Positions 45,122 through 57,719 are shown, counted from the stretch's first letter. The stretch: 64,000 nucleotides of DNA from Dermanyssus gallinae (GCA_003439945.1 QVRM01001369.1:1536501-1600500), one strand, 5' to 3'. Translations and numbers: made by a program. The notes: generated by a model not told the origin, from the sequence alone.

Positions 45122-47957
45122 ACAGAACTAATAAGAATAGTTTCTCTAGCGTAATTCCCTTTACAGACAACGCTCAAAAACTTTGCTTTAGGCACTTTTA
45201 TTGTTTGAAGTCACTTACAGACGCGGGACCAATAGTGGGAAGGAGAGGATATAATCTGACTGATTAGGCTTTCGGGTAGAAAACCATGTGTCGAAAAAAA
45301 ACGAGCTAACAAATATTCACTAGGTAAGCTGACTGAAAGCGATGATACGCAGTGCCTAAAATAAACCGTTTCATTTCGATCCGCTAGGACTGCGACCGAA
45401 GACTACAATTAGTTGGCCGTCAATAAAAATCCATTTCTATGTTTGCTTGCTTACTTCTTTTCCGGTAGAATTCGCGCTCAATAAATAGGCAAGATAATAT
45501 TAAGCACTATTCTTTAGAGAATTGACGCAGGATCACTGGAGCGTGTTATACTAGCCAGCTGGCAAAAGGCCCGAACTCTACGGGCAGCATTATCGTCCGA
45601 TTACTCGACAACCGTAAAAACCGGCAAACTTGACGCAACTTGTTCATAGTGAGAGACGCATTCTCGTCAACGTGTTTAATGTTCACGCTCTCAGAGCCGC
45701 TACCAATTTTGTTCATAGTCGCTACACATGTAACGACAGCACGCTTGGGCCCTCTCATGCTGTTCCTGTTTTTGCGTGCAGGCTACGCACTGGACGTTTA
45801 TTACGTCTTTGCTGTCCAACGTGCTGGCGGAAACTAGCAGCACGCAGGCAAGAGACCAAGGCTGCTCTTCGAGCGATCGGTAAGTTGAAATAAAGTACGA
45901 CTCAACTACATACGGTCAAGGGACTGCAAGCGGTGGCGTAGAATGACAACTAGCTATTGCTTGGCAGAGTTTTACAGACGCACGCTGACAGCTATCCCAA
46001 GGTCACAAATTACCAAATACATGCAGACACAGACCTGCTAGTACTGCAGTTTGACATAGCGCACAAGCTAACGTGAAATGGTAAAAGATACGCAGCAAAC
46101 TTACAAGGCGAGCGTGTGAGGTACACGGCCTACCTAGAGAAGGAACCTATCGTAGAGTAGCAAATGCCATAGCCTATAGGGAAGGAAAAGAAATCAATTC
46201 AATTTGTATTAAACATGTACGTTGTTTATTTGTGTACAGCTAGCTAAGCGTTTATAAAGTCCCGCCACTCTTGAAAGACGCTATCAATGATAGTGGACGA
46301 TTTACCACTTTCACCTGCTTTCTCTCTCCCTGTCTCGTGCTCGCTTTCTCGTTCTGCTTTGACAACATTTCACCATATTATAACGTTTTTTTTCTGTTCG
46401 AAATGAGACAAAGCATAGATTCACAAGGACCGCAGGGAGTCAATAGACACATCATTTCTACTAACGCTATTTCCACGAACCGTTGCTGGTATTGTTGTTG
46501 CCGTTCTTAAGATGAATGCCGTTGCATCTCTTTGTGTTATTCTTGTTCCGTTACTAACGTGACCTCAAAAGGTATTCCCTCACTTCGTCTGTGCCAGCAA
46601 AGTAAGAAGGAACGAGGAAAATGACTCGTCGGAAAATGACAGGGCTCGTCATATGTTCTTTCATGGGTGAAGTACTGGAAAAGCAAGCGCCTTTTGTGCT
46701 GTTCGTGGTTAAGGCGGCGGTGGTGGTGGTGCTCATTTTCTTCTCGTTCTCCCCTATGTCATCATGTTCGCCGCTCTCGGCGATCAAGCCGTGTATGGTG
46801 AGTATGCATTTGCACGTTTAACTAAGTGTCCATTCTCACGTCCGTTGCTGTTAATCTGTTTGGTATTCTACAGGACCTAAATCATCGCAATTTTATCTCG
46901 CGTTACCATTTTGCCTTGAACTGTTCCGGCCGTCATCAGTCAGTGTATTCGAGGCCGAAGTCACACCTGCTCGGCCAATGATGATACATCGCAGTAGCTT
47001 TAACGCAGTAGCGGTAATAGAAATAGTAAACACAATACTGTGAGTAGTCGTAGCAGTCATTGTAATTGGATATTATTAACAATAATAATTATAACTATAA
47101 TAGTTGTTGTTGTTTTTATTGTTGTCATAATTGAGTAGCGACTTGCGTGCATGCGGGTTCAGCCGCACGTTCTCTTGTTGGTGCCCCCTCCTCGCCTCCA
47201 CTCTTGAAGATCGCAGACAGACCACAAGCTGGAGAAAAACAACTGTCTTCGTCCACATTTAACGTCGGTGTTGTCATCGTTGTTGCTGTTGTTGTTCTAT
47301 GACATACTATAGTTGGCTGACAGTGCACACATCGTTTTACTGTAAACAACACTGCCATCGCAAAAACAATACAACTACAGCAGCAACCGGTTCGTACATC
47401 TGTCCGGTCATTTAGGCGTTCATAATCACTATTCATTAGTCAGCGGTACATTTATTATTTTATTCAAAATCGTTCCTAATCGGTGTCACGTTAGAACGGT
47501 TAGTCTTGTCTTGGGCATGAATCAGCTCCTCACATGACCAGGGAGCAATATCACTTGTGATATGATGATCCTAATCAACTGCACCACTACGATCAATAAT
47601 CATCATCATTACGCTTTTCTATCATCACCATCATTATCATTGTTATTATTAGTGTTAGTATTAGTATTGTTAGTATGGCTTTGTAGACTACTCGTCGTGC
47701 TGTGTAGTTCTGTACAGTTTTTACACACAACCGGCTCTGGCTGTTGGACTATTTCGGGGGTCGCATCGTCGACCTGTGTAAATGCGGCCTAGCAGGCCAG
47801 GGCGGGACGACGGGCTGGAAGGGCGTGTGGAGGAAAAATCGTGGCGGTAATGGTGGCTTAAGGCCATTGAGTCAGGGGCCGTCAGCTGAACATCAAGACC
47901 GTCGAACGCCACGCGCTTGTCACTATACGCAAGCATGCGGTGCTAAGCATGCCAGCA
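45121..47957. other. Intergenic, no gene recognised
   Basis: A plus-strand stretch near 45546-45893 reads ILASWQKARTLRAALS and has open frames on both strands, but I could not assign it. GTT/ATT tracts lie near 47076-47130, 47281-47300 and 47565-47680. Confidence 0.4.
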
Positions 47958-47999
47958 TACCAGCATGTATATGGTACTCTCTCCACATACATGCTGGTA
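47958..47999. repeat. 17-bp-arm inverted repeat
   Basis: Arms 47958-47974 and 47983-47999 are complementary at 16 of 17 positions, with the 8-base loop tactctct. The arm begins taccagcatgtat. It is too short for a typical pre-miRNA and its function is unknown. Confidence 0.8.
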
Positions 48000-49854
48000 C
48001 GTCACTACAGGCTGGTCGGTTGGTGGAAGGGTGGGTGTACATCATGGGCGGAAGAAAGAGAGATGGCAGCGCAGCACGCAGTGGTCTGTGCACCTACGTT
48101 CCGTGTATAGGCTTTTGGTTGACTGGTTTTCCTTACGTTGTTCGGGCGTATCGAGCCATGTTCCGCACTACTGATGCTGCCTCATCGTAGGATCGGCACC
48201 GGCATCGTCGTCGTCGTCGTCGTCGTCGTCGTCTTCATTAGAGCCATGATCAGCATCGCATTGGATTGGCGTTAGATTTTTCTCGTGGAGACTTTTTCTT
48301 AAAGCGCTCAGAGCGCTGATCTCTCGGTACGAAACAAGATATAAGACGAGGAGTGCGGGAGGTAAAGACTACAGTGACGGCGGCGGCAGCGGCGACGACG
48401 TTCAGTATAAAAACCGTAAGAAGTCGACGTGCTGCTGCAGAGCGATGGCATATCGGGAAAAAGTCTGAGATGCAAGCGTCGCCACAAGGGCTATAACGCA
48501 ACACAGGGTGGGTGAGTGTTTCAGCGATTGAAGATTAATGAAACAATAATGAAATGAGAGGCGATGTGCAGCTGCGTCCATCACAGATACAGCAGCAGCA
48601 GCACAAAAGCTGGTAGTCGCCGGAGCAGCAGCAGCAACAACGGCAACAATGACAACATCAACATCAATCGTTGCAGTGGGTTCAGCCATAGTGATCCCCT
48701 TCAGGGCTGCTGAAGCCACTGGCCTGCCCTGACCGTATGCTTCAACTGGTGGCAGCCTCACCTTAATTAGTAGTGCACCCCAATATCTGTCAATTTAATT
48801 CAAATAAAAGCGCCTAATTTCTAAACATAGATCATTTAACGAAAAATAAAAAGGGGTGAGACGAGCATAGTAGACAAGTCGTAGCTGGCCTCCAAAGGTT
48901 TGCTTTATACCGTTTCAATTTTTCTTTTACTGTTTGTTGGTACGTATCGTCACATTTAGATCTGTCTGAATTCTGTTTTCATTGCAGAAACACAGTGTCG
49001 AGAAGCACGAGTCATCCAAGCAATGGGTTCGTCTGCCTTTGACTCCTGAAAATGTTCATCTTCTTCACTACTTTAGGTCTCCCACTCATAACGATTAGAA
49101 TAGCAACAGAATCAGTACCCTTCGAAGCCGAAAGGAATAATGTTTCACAAGATTTGTTGTATTAACGCATTTATTTTATTATGTACGCTTGCTACTTTGT
49201 CGCCACTCGCAATTAATGGCCTAGGGCACGTTGCACAACTGAATGAACGTAGGCAACATGCAAGACGAAACAAGTCGTTGCATGTTTCCGGTACAACGCT
49301 GGGTTTGAAACTAGCGGGTTTTTATTGTAGTTGTTGTTGTTGTTGTTGTTGTTTTTGTTGCTTTCGTCGATGCTTGGTCGGTGGTTGTTGTGATCGTCCT
49401 GATCCAGCGTTGCTGCTGTTGATGGTGCAACGACGGTCCGCCGCCCATCTCCCCTGAGCAAGCCAGAAGGACCCAGTGTATGTTTGTGTGTGAGAAATAA
49501 TGACAGGGAATGAGAGAGAAAGAGAATCGCTCCAAAGATGTCGTATACCACTACCATTTGAGAAACCACTGGCCGCAACACACCTCCATCAGTGAGTGGC
49601 TGCCTGCATGAGGCAAAGCACCACCGGCACACGACGATGTGTGAGCCTCTCGTTGAGAGCACGACTGAAGAATAAAATCGACATCGGCGACGAATGACAC
49701 GATCTAAGCTCCAGTGCCACCACAGCGCAACCGCCCGCGATGATGTTGTTGTTGTTATTGTTGTTGTTGTTATTGTTGTTGTTGTTCTTGTTGCTATTGC
49801 TGTCGTAGCCGTCGTCATCGGCACGATTTTCGCGTGGCATTTTTTGCTTGACGC
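48000..49854. other. Downstream flank/3' UTR of LMX1-type gene, trinucleotide-rich
   Basis: Contains (GTC)n at about 48204-48234, CAG/CAA patches at 48590-48670, and GTT tracts at 49325-49352 and 49744-49797. On the minus strand AATAAA appears at 49321-49326, about 530 bases beyond the LMX1 stop, and could be its polyadenylation signal. No other gene is supported. Confidence 0.4.
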
Positions 49855-50062
49855 TTAGGCGTTCTGCGCGCGCAACTGGTCATCGCCGGCGCCGGGCGAC
49901 GCTGCCGAATTGAAGTACGAGCTCTGCATCGAGTACAGCCGGTCGATCGGGTTCAGCGGGTTGATACCTCCTCCATTGAGTACTGCGTGGTTGTGCAAGC
50001 TGCCGCTGAACGAGCGGCCTAACAGAGCGGAGGCCTCGTCATCGCCGCCTGCTGGTGCACAT
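49855..50062 (-). CDS. LMX1: LMX1-type LIM-homeodomain gene, last exon
   Basis: The minus-strand acceptor ctacctccgtttgcag precedes 50062. The first base completes the codon begun by the homeodomain exon (phase 2), and 69 codons including the stop (TAA, 49857-49855) follow. The text includes LHNHAVLNGGGINPLNPIDR then LYSMQSSYFNS. That block, NPIDRLYSMQ-SYF, is the conserved extreme C-terminus of LMX1A/LMX1B proteins and fixes the family better than the homeodomain alone. The protein runs about 14 residues further than vertebrate LMX1B, ending in a Gly/Ala/Asn-containing tail. Confidence 0.9.
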
Positions 50063-50358
50063 CTGCAAACGGAGGTAGCCTGCTCGTCAGTCAGACAGAT
50101 CTTACACAAATGCCTACCTCCCTTTGCCCGCACTTGTATATATATATATATATATATATGTATACCCACAATTGAATATGTATGTATATATATATATGAT
50201 CTCCCAGCCACTCTCCTAACGACTACTGAAATGGCTAATTCGTTGACACGACTTGGCCACAGTCACCACGCGCAAAAGACACCCGAACGAACGTCTATTG
50301 TTGGCACGTGCAGCGCACGGACAGCGCCACTAGATACCAATCGTTCCGTGTAACCTAC
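50063..50358 (-). other. LMX1-type gene, short phase-2 intron
   Basis: A 296-bp intron between donor GGG/GTAGGT and acceptor tttgcag. It contains two (TA)n tracts (about 50138-50160 and 50183-50197). Confidence 0.8.
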
Positions 50359-51109
50359 CCCTGTCGGGTTATCCTCTGCGTCGACCCGATGAGCACGTCC
50401 TCGAGGCCGCCAAGGCTTGACTCGGAGTCTGCTCCGATCTCGGTCTTCATGAACGCCTGTTCCGACTGCGGATAGAACGGTAGGTGTTGGCTGTCGTAGG
50501 GCAGGTTGCCCACGCCACTCGGCACCATGTTGTACGACGGTGACCCGCCGGCGCTATCGAGCTCGTGCAGACCGAGTCGATACGGCGATGAGCCGACAAG
50601 GTCCGGCGAGGCCGACTGCCGGCCGTCCTCCGACCTCCTGCAGGAGTCCCTCGTCGACGAGGCCATCTCCGACTCGGACGAGTCGCCGCAGTTGCTCGGT
50701 GCCGCTCGCGCCACCGAGCCGCCCCCGCCGCCGTTGCGCTGCTGCTGCTGTTGCTTGCGTTGGATCTTCTTGAGCTTCGCGCGCTGGTTCTGGAACCAGA
50801 CCTGGACGATTCGCACACTGAGACCCGTCTCCTTGGCCAACGCCTCGCGGACCTTCCTGCAGGGCTTTTGACTGATCTCGAACGATGCCTTGAAGGCTCT
50901 CCGCTGTGCCGTCGTCAGCATCGTTCGAGGACGCTTGGGACCCCTTCGTCCATCAGGCCTCTGTGCCCCGGGGCTCCCTACGGCGCCCACACCGCCCGCA
51001 GCCACACCGCTGGGAACGGCACCCGGCCCGGCTAGTGCGCTCGGAAGCAGCGTTTGTCCGGCGACAGGAACTCCGCCGCCCACCGGAATCACCGCAGAGT
51101 CAGCATTAC
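50359..51109 (-). CDS. LMX1: LMX1-type LIM-homeodomain gene, homeodomain exon
   Basis: This is a 751-bp exon. The acceptor ggcgtacccag precedes 51109. Its first two bases complete the Gly codon left by the LIM2 exon (phase 1), and the donor follows 50359 (phase 2). It encodes a Gly/Ala/Pro-rich linker, then a homeodomain at about 50763-50942: [40 protein letters not shown] and [14 protein letters not shown]. The PCRKVRE and [15 protein letters not shown] motifs are LMX-specific. A Gln run and a Gly run (QQQQQ, GGGGG) follow, then Ser-rich sequence and [20 protein letters not shown]. The protein is a nuclear DNA-binding regulator; in vertebrates LMX1 acts in dorsal limb, midbrain dopaminergic neurons and kidney, and the fly has two paralogues. 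The high-GC exon contrasts with its AT-rich introns. Open frames on the other strand are shadows. Confidence 0.95.
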
Positions 51110-53762
51110 CTGGGTACGCCAAGAGTAAGAATCCATCGCTTTGTTTTAATGAAGCTGGTAATCGTCAAGCCATACTTTGCCATCTGTCAAATGTTCACAG
51201 CAAAGCCATTATTTAAATATATATATATATCTATATATATATATACAACTAAGGCAGCGTAGGGAAGCGCCTTAATGTTAAATCAACATAAAGTATCCCG
51301 CAGTAAATATATAAAAACATGCACGACGCCTACTTTTAATGTGCATGCAATACAACTGTGTAAATAAACACCGTTGCTCACATTTAAAATGGGTTCATTT
51401 TTTCTGTGGAAATAAGATCTCTAAACTTTAGTGCCCTCAAGGAAAACAACGTGATCAAAGAAGCACTCGCTCACCAATAATTATAATTTGAAAAGCCAGA
51501 CGAAATGTGGAAAACTAAACAGACTGCACAATAATTACATTTTCATTCAAAACACCCACATTTGAGTGAACCTGTACTTCACGCCTTTAGCTGACTGGGG
51601 ATCCACAAAACACCCAGCATTGTTCGCTAGGACGCTTGAAAGCTATTCCGTCACGTGTAAGGAGCATAATGCCAGGCTTTTCACCTCCCGTCCGACAACG
51701 AGACAATGTATATACTCGGCCACAGGATTTAGCAGTAGTCTAATGTCATGACCACTTGATTGGACGAGAAAACCAAGCGCACGTGCGTTAACTTCAGATT
51801 CCGGCGCTCGCGTGGTATAAACAGGCATGCCCTGACTGTAAAAGCCCGTAAATACGCTCGGTTTTTGAGCTTTAACCACAGTGTCATTAACTACAGCATC
51901 GCAGGACGCTCACGTACCGCAGGGAGATCCTGTATCCGTGAACCAAACGAATCAGCTCACGGCATAGAATCAGTCTCGTTTGAGATGGGAGAGGGCTTCG
52001 TCTTGAATGACACCGTAACCGAATTCCAAATTAAATAATTCTGAAGAACCCGCTCCGAGACATTTTTTGGATCCAGACGTCGCTGCCCGCATCCGTTAGA
52101 GGCTTTGGAGTCCGGAGAGTAACCCAGTTGGCGGTCTTGACCTAGTTGGGGTCAGCAAACGAACTTGAACCCCTGGGTGGCAGACATCTCCCCCCCCAGA
52201 TGTGTCTTTGAGCTTTACCGAGCAATAGGGCCATGCGTACAGAACCTGCGAGGACTTTTGCGGCGACACAACCAAGTCAATTTCACAAGCGTCCCTGATA
52301 AGATGGTTGTGAACGTGAACCAGGTTCATTAGTTGAACCAAATCAATGACTTGGTGAAAAAACACCTCGCTGCCTCAGAATGATGCTGGACAATAACACA
52401 CTCCGCAGCGTTTCCGGCCAAAGGAACAGATCCACACTCCAGCAACTGTACCAGGTGCGATTCGACAGTCACCTCCACTGGCCAGCATGCCCTTTCTTGC
52501 ACGAGGAGTTTCGATTGTGCAGGCACACAACGATTAACGGCGTTTTGCATGAAGCGCTGCAACGAACATACCAGCCACTGCGTCTTGTGTCTCTGGCTAG
52601 GTCGTACATTCGCCAGTTGCGCAAGAGGCGAGAGCCGTTGCTCGACTGCCCGACGACAGAAAGCTCCCGAAGTATCGGGAGCTGAAGACAAACAACATCA
52701 TACAACCAGTGGCGTTTGAGACACTGGACCCGATAGGAAAGAAAACCCGTATATTTCTGCAATATCTCAGGCATCAAATGTACGCCAATTGTACCAATAG
52801 GTAAACAGACCAGAACGCCACTCCTACGCAAGACCACAGATTATACGATAGCGACTATTGGAGATATCAGGACGCGTATTTTTCTTCCTCCAATGATTTT
52901 ATAATATCTATTTAAAAATCTAATATAGCAGTATAACTGCTGTTGCAGCACACGCATGCTAGGCAATAGGCTGGGTTTATTTAAACTAATTGAGTTTATA
53001 CATGCATATACACAAATACATTAACATTTTAAGTATGCAAAGAAGGAAGACACATAAGGAAATACACGCAGGTATATGCCGCCTACTTATATAATGACTC
53101 TGTTTAAACAGCAAGTCTACCAGAGAGGCAATGATGTTTTTGTTTCATCATCACTTCACGAGAAATTACTCCACTGAGATCCCACCTGACGCACAGTGAG
53201 TAGAGTATACTTTTAACAGCACTTTGCAGCAAAATATTGTCTGACAGACATATATGTATGTTACAATACTTTCGTCCGACACACCGACAATTTGCCGGAT
53301 CTCATAAACTGTCTGGCACGAGTCTGCGCAAAACCATTGCTAAACCATATTTTTTTCAACTTAACGGCTGTAAACTGTGAACATTCTACAAGATTCTGCC
53401 GCAGGGTTGAGTCTTTTGCAAAAGTGTTGAGGTACTACAAAGTGATAATGGCAGTGATGTCAAATGATGATGTAAAACAAAAATCGATTGCCACTAGACG
53501 TTACCCAGCATATACGTATAGCTGAACGGCTGCCTTTTTGTCTATTCGTAGCGTCAGTAACAAAAAGAGCAGCAACAACAGTAGCAGAAGATGGCCATTT
53601 TCTAATGGGAGGTTTCAGAAATGCGTAATGCACTTGCGCTGCTGGCAGCTCTCAGCAACTAGTGTAGGACTCACAAACTCACTACACCCGTGTTCGTTCA
53701 CTACACCCCAGGCTTGCTCGGGATTGCGCAACTGAAGACGGCTATGGATCGTAGAATGGTAC
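51110..53762 (-). other. LMX1-type gene, 2.65 kb phase-1 intron
   Basis: The intron runs between the LIM2 and homeodomain exons. It holds (AT)n near 51215-51244 and a possible LINE endonuclease scrap at 52096-52365. The rest shows nothing recognised. Confidence 0.75.
52096..52365 (-). mobile_element. Possible LINE endonuclease fragment
   Basis: The minus-strand frame reads HQVIDLVQLMNLVHVHNHLI and then RDACEIDLVVSP. It resembles the end of an apurinic-like endonuclease domain (L-x-QLV-x-P-T-H...LDLV block) of I/Jockey/R1-type LINEs. No flanking motif (GDFN, SDH) was found, so the assignment is weak. Confidence 0.35.
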
Positions 53763-53977
53763 CTCGCAGCTGTTGCAGCAGATGCATTTCCTTTTCGAAG
53801 TCCTGCCGACAGTAGAGACGGCCATTGCGAAGCACGTACTCGTCTCCGCGCTGCAGCTGCCGTCCGCAGGTGCAGCAAAGAAAGCACGACAGGTGGTAGA
53901 CCTGCTCGAGCGCCTTCATAACGAGCTCGGCCGGCGCGATCGAGCCCGCGCATGCCGCACACTTGGCGCCGAATAAG
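53763..53977 (-). CDS. LMX1: LMX1-type LIM-homeodomain gene, second LIM domain exon
   Basis: This is a 215-bp exon. The acceptor cggtggcgtattttcag precedes 53977, the donor GCGAG/GTACCA follows 53763, and it begins in phase 2 and ends in phase 1. It encodes [60 protein letters not shown] and then [11 protein letters not shown]. All eight zinc ligands of a LIM domain are present: C-x2-C-x19-H-x2-C-x2-C-x2-C-x18-C-x2-D. The text is closest to the second LIM domain of LMX1 (LFAAKCSGC..., G-EFV-...YHL-CF-C). The boundary before LF-AKC is the same as in vertebrates. The first LIM domain must lie on an earlier exon, to the right; I searched to 64000 and could not find it. LIM domains bind cofactors such as LDB and restrain homeodomain activity. 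Confidence 0.95.
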
Positions 53978-54109
53978 CTGAAAATACGCCACCGCAACAA
54001 ACAGCAGAGCCAACAAACACATCGAGGAAGTTCATTAGTGCCAACAGGCATTGTATGGCAATTGGTAATACACACACATATGCACGTGAGGTTGCTGCCC
54101 TTTCCAGGT

Positions 54110-54111
<2 letters not shown>

Positions 54112-54162
<51 letters not shown>

Positions 54163-54178
54163 ATATATACCGATATAT
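54112..54178. repeat. (TA)n microsatellite beside the LIM2 exon
   Basis: About 65 bases of alternating TA with small interruptions, about 140 bases upstream (minus strand) of the LIM2 acceptor. Confidence 0.9.
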
Positions 54179-54779
54179 ATATACCTCACTAACCTAGTAA
54201 AAGGTTTCTCGCCCAACCCCTTGTTGTATCGTGAAAACAACGCGACATTCCTAGTAATGACCACAAGCCTGGGATAAAACCTACTGAAAAAGTTTCGAAA
54301 ACTTCCAAAATAGAGGTGTTAATAAAATAGATTAATTCCTAGAAGACACTCTTCTCTAGAGCACGACTAGTTTTGTGTCTGAAGATGTAGAAAAGCCCAG
54401 CGATTATCATCCAAGAACTAATCGAACAACTTAGAGTTCATTAGTCAACCATATGCAAAGCGTTTCACAAGCTTAACATTACTCCTAACCTCTGTAGATT
54501 AGTTTGTCCACAACCGACAAGTCCCATTTTTATCGTTCAATTGCATGCCGTGGACGATAGATTTTCTAGGAAAATGTAGAACAACCTTCTAGTCGGAAGG
54601 TGTACGTATTAAAAAATTGGTCCAACAAGGACCAAACTCAGCGAAGATCACGCTGTGTTATTATAGTACTGGATGAATAGTATTCTAAAAATGAGAAATT
54701 TAAAATTTTTACACTCTAAATTTCTAGAAATGAACCAAACAAGAAGAGATTAAAAGAGTTTCTAAAGCAGCGCCTGGTG
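54179..54779. other. Upstream LMX1 intron, nothing recognised
   Basis: AT-rich, no coding signal. It presumably lies in the intron between LIM1 and LIM2 exons. Confidence 0.5.
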
Positions 54780-55600
54780 AAATAAAACCACTACGACTAA
54801 GGCATCGACTCCAAACGCTGCGGCAAACTTACTCGAGGAAGTTAAAGCCAAGGCCTCGCTTATGTCAACGTCCACACCACTTCCCGAACTAAGGCGCTAA
54901 TTAGAAGAGACCTCGACGAAAACGATAAATGCAGACGATTCAATCGAGGCCCTAACACGCGATGGCACGAAGAGGAAAGCGATTGTCTTTAATGTTTTTT
55001 GACGCTGAATGGTAGGACTTCTTTCTGTGTGGTAAGACTCCCACAAGAGGCTGGTCCTCTGGTGGACTAATCTACAAATCTGGATGGTTCCTCCCACATT
55101 TAGGTCGGTTGGTCTCGTTAACGCTTGGACGAACCGGTGAATGTTTCCAGGTGCTCCAAATGTCTTAGTTTCAAGCATCAAGCCCTGCACGAACCCTCCT
55201 CCTAAAACCGTTTGTGCTACAAGTGCGGAACGGCCTGGCATATTTCGCGGGATTGCTACACCCTGGTGTACTGTTACCACTGCCAACAAGAGGGAAGCTA
55301 CGCACCCTATTTACAATGTCCGGCCTACAAGCAGCGCATGTAGGCAATCCATAAAACAACAAGAATCCATGGATATTAGGCTTTTACAAATAAACCAAAT
55401 TGATTTCACTCTGGCATTCGACTTGGCACTTCTAAAACACAAATATTTTAAACGATTCACATCGGTAGACATCGGTACACGATCTGCATCGGGGTCAATG
55501 TCTCAGGCACCACTTTTAGAAGGGGGACCAAGAGTTACTACAAGTTACCGGATGGTCTGTAAATTACGATATCAAAAACCTCTCGAATCACTACTACTTA
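54780..55600 (+). mobile_element. R1/Jockey-like LINE: ORF1 zinc knuckles and endonuclease start
   Basis: On the plus strand one frame gives a damaged knuckle, C-x2-C-x4-H-x4-E (55152-55193), a stop, a good knuckle CYKCGTAWHISRDC (C-x2-C-x4-H-x4-C, about 55215-55256), and a third degenerate one closing in QCPAYKQRM and a stop near 55340. This is the usual end of gag-like ORF1 in I/R1/Jockey LINEs. A second frame then starts MDIRLLQINQIDFTLAFDLA (about 55370-55430), like the start of an R1/Jockey-type AP-endonuclease. The rest of ORF2 is not seen, and the catalytic core is missing. Confidence 0.7.
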
Positions 55601-55676
55601 ATTTTATGTTCCAGCGCAATGCCGTATTCTTCTAAAAGCTACCGGCAGCGTTTAAGGATACATTTTCTGAAGCGGT

Positions 55677-56014
55677 ATATATATATATATATTATAGTGT
55701 ACATTTTAGTAAGGATATCTTTTGTAACACTACAGCAGCGAATTGAGTCTCGCTGCATGTTACAAATTGGGCGTTGTGGAACTACATTATGCGCGAAACC
55801 TTCTTGCTCTCACACCAGCCAGTTAGCTGCTGTCATTTCGGAAATAGCATATAGAGAGAGATAGACGATGAGGGCGACCACAGAGATATTAGTAGCGTTG
55901 ACTATCATCTTACAATAATAATAATAATAATAACAAACGGCGACGCCAGGCATGGCTGTTGTCTCTCAATCACCACCGACGTTTCAGTTTCTCTTTTCCT
56001 GCCTGTTTCTCTTT

Positions 56015-56069
<55 letters not shown>

Positions 56070-57057
56070 AGAAGATACGTATATATATGTCTAGGACCGT
56101 GGAGGAGAGGTTGGAGGTGAGAGTGAGACCCACACAGAGCAGAGCAAAGCCGGCGAATGTAGTCGTCAAGCGACGACAATCGTGTCTGGATGCGTCGTCA
56201 TCGTGGTACTGATCGCGCGTCATGTCGTGGCGGCCGCCGGTTGTTATCCTGTGTGCCGAGCAAACAGCCCACGGGGAACATCTTATTGCTGTTGACTCCT
56301 GTGTGCGTTTGCTTCCCCCTTTGACCAACCGGAGCCCGCCGTTTCGGGGCCGCCGGGTCGACGACAGCGAGAGAACTTGACACAGCCAGAGGGAAGGCGG
56401 GAGGGAGGGAAGGAGGCAGGCAGGGAAGAAGAGGCAAAGATGGACTGAGGAAAAGAGAGAAGAAGGGGGACGGGGGTAGAGAGCGTACGCGTGAAGGAAA
56501 TGTGGAGCTCGAGGCACGAGACGAGAGGACCGATCGAGGTTGCTTGTTTGCTGTTCGAGTCGTTTCTTCTCCTCATCGTCGTGCCACAGACCAATGACTT
56601 TAGGCCGCGCTGCCACTTCCACTTACGGCCGGCAGTCGTCTGGCGGCGATAGCAGCGGGCTATTATCATCATCATCACCATCATCACCACCATCATCATC
56701 ACTACCATCATCACTACCATCATCATCATAATCATCACCACCATCATCATCATTAGCAACAGCAGCAGCATGACCATTTTGTTTACCAACGTCATTCTTC
56801 CCTCCAAGTCGCCGTCGTCGTCGCCGCCACACAACAACGAGCAAATGCCGGCCGCACTAGACCACCGACCTATCTATACGTCTGTCTGTCTGTCTGGGAG
56901 TCTGGGTACATGTGTGCCTGTGCTTTCCTATCCTACCTACCGGGCTAAACAACCGTTCGCGAATACCCCGTGCCAAAGAGCCAGGGGGGTTTACACGAAC
57001 AACTCATTTCAGCACACACATACACACTCACACGCGTATATTTATACACGCGTATAC

Positions 57058-57088
<31 letters not shown>

Positions 57089-57640
57089 TAGAGGAAGAGA
57101 GAGGGGAAGAGATAGTGTGCGTGTAAATCTGTATGTACCGTCTGTGTCGTCGGCAGGAAGAGAACGAACGAGAAAGTGCTCATCGTGCAACTTCGATTCA
57201 TACACACACACACACAGACAGACAGATACACACGTCGAGTGATGACGGACAAGAAAGCGCTTGTGGACATGGTGCTTGCACTACACTCGTCGTGCGTGCA
57301 TGCATGCATGTCTGCATGCACGCATGCATGTCAGACGTTCAACAATGCACAAGTGTGTGTCTTGCTTGCTGCAAGAAGACGCGATTTCCGTCAACTCAGT
57401 AAGCTAAACTGCTCGAGTTCCTCTGCTGCCGCTTCGACTACAACCACTGCTACATCGGCAAAAAGGGTGGCCTACACGGTAGTCTTGTTGCCCGGACGGC
57501 TGATTGGCCAATTGCAATAGTTGATCAGTGTCGCGTGATTAGGTAGCCGATTGCTCATCTGGGCCAGAGTACACGCCTTTACGGCAGAAACGACAACGAC
57601 ACAAGCAGCTGCAGCAGCAGCAGAAGCATTGTTGCTGCGT
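55677..57640. other. Repeat-rich DNA upstream of LMX1
   Basis: Contains (AT)n at 56019-56067, a GC-rich stretch at 56100-56850 with (ATC)n at 56664-56756, and CA/GACA tracts near 57000-57235. No exon with credible splice sites and family signal was found. Confidence 0.45.
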
Positions 57641-57715
57641 TGACGGAACAGCTATCGAAATGATCTGCAATTTCTCATGTGCTGAGTTGTGGGTTCGATC
57701 CCGGCACGATACACA
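57640..57715 (+). mobile_element. Possible tRNA-Met-like SINE head
   Basis: A B-box gggttcgatcccg (57690-57702) follows an anticodon-arm-like gcaatttctcatgtgctgag (anticodon CAT). No clear A box was found. It is followed by (CA)n. The B box makes a tRNA-derived SINE more likely than a tRNA gene. Confidence 0.35.
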
Positions 57716-57719
57716 CACG

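Noticed and set aside
56283..56844. Long frames with Met/Val or Asp/Gly repeats on the minus strand
   Set aside because: They are translations of an (ATC)n/(GAT)n tract in different frames.
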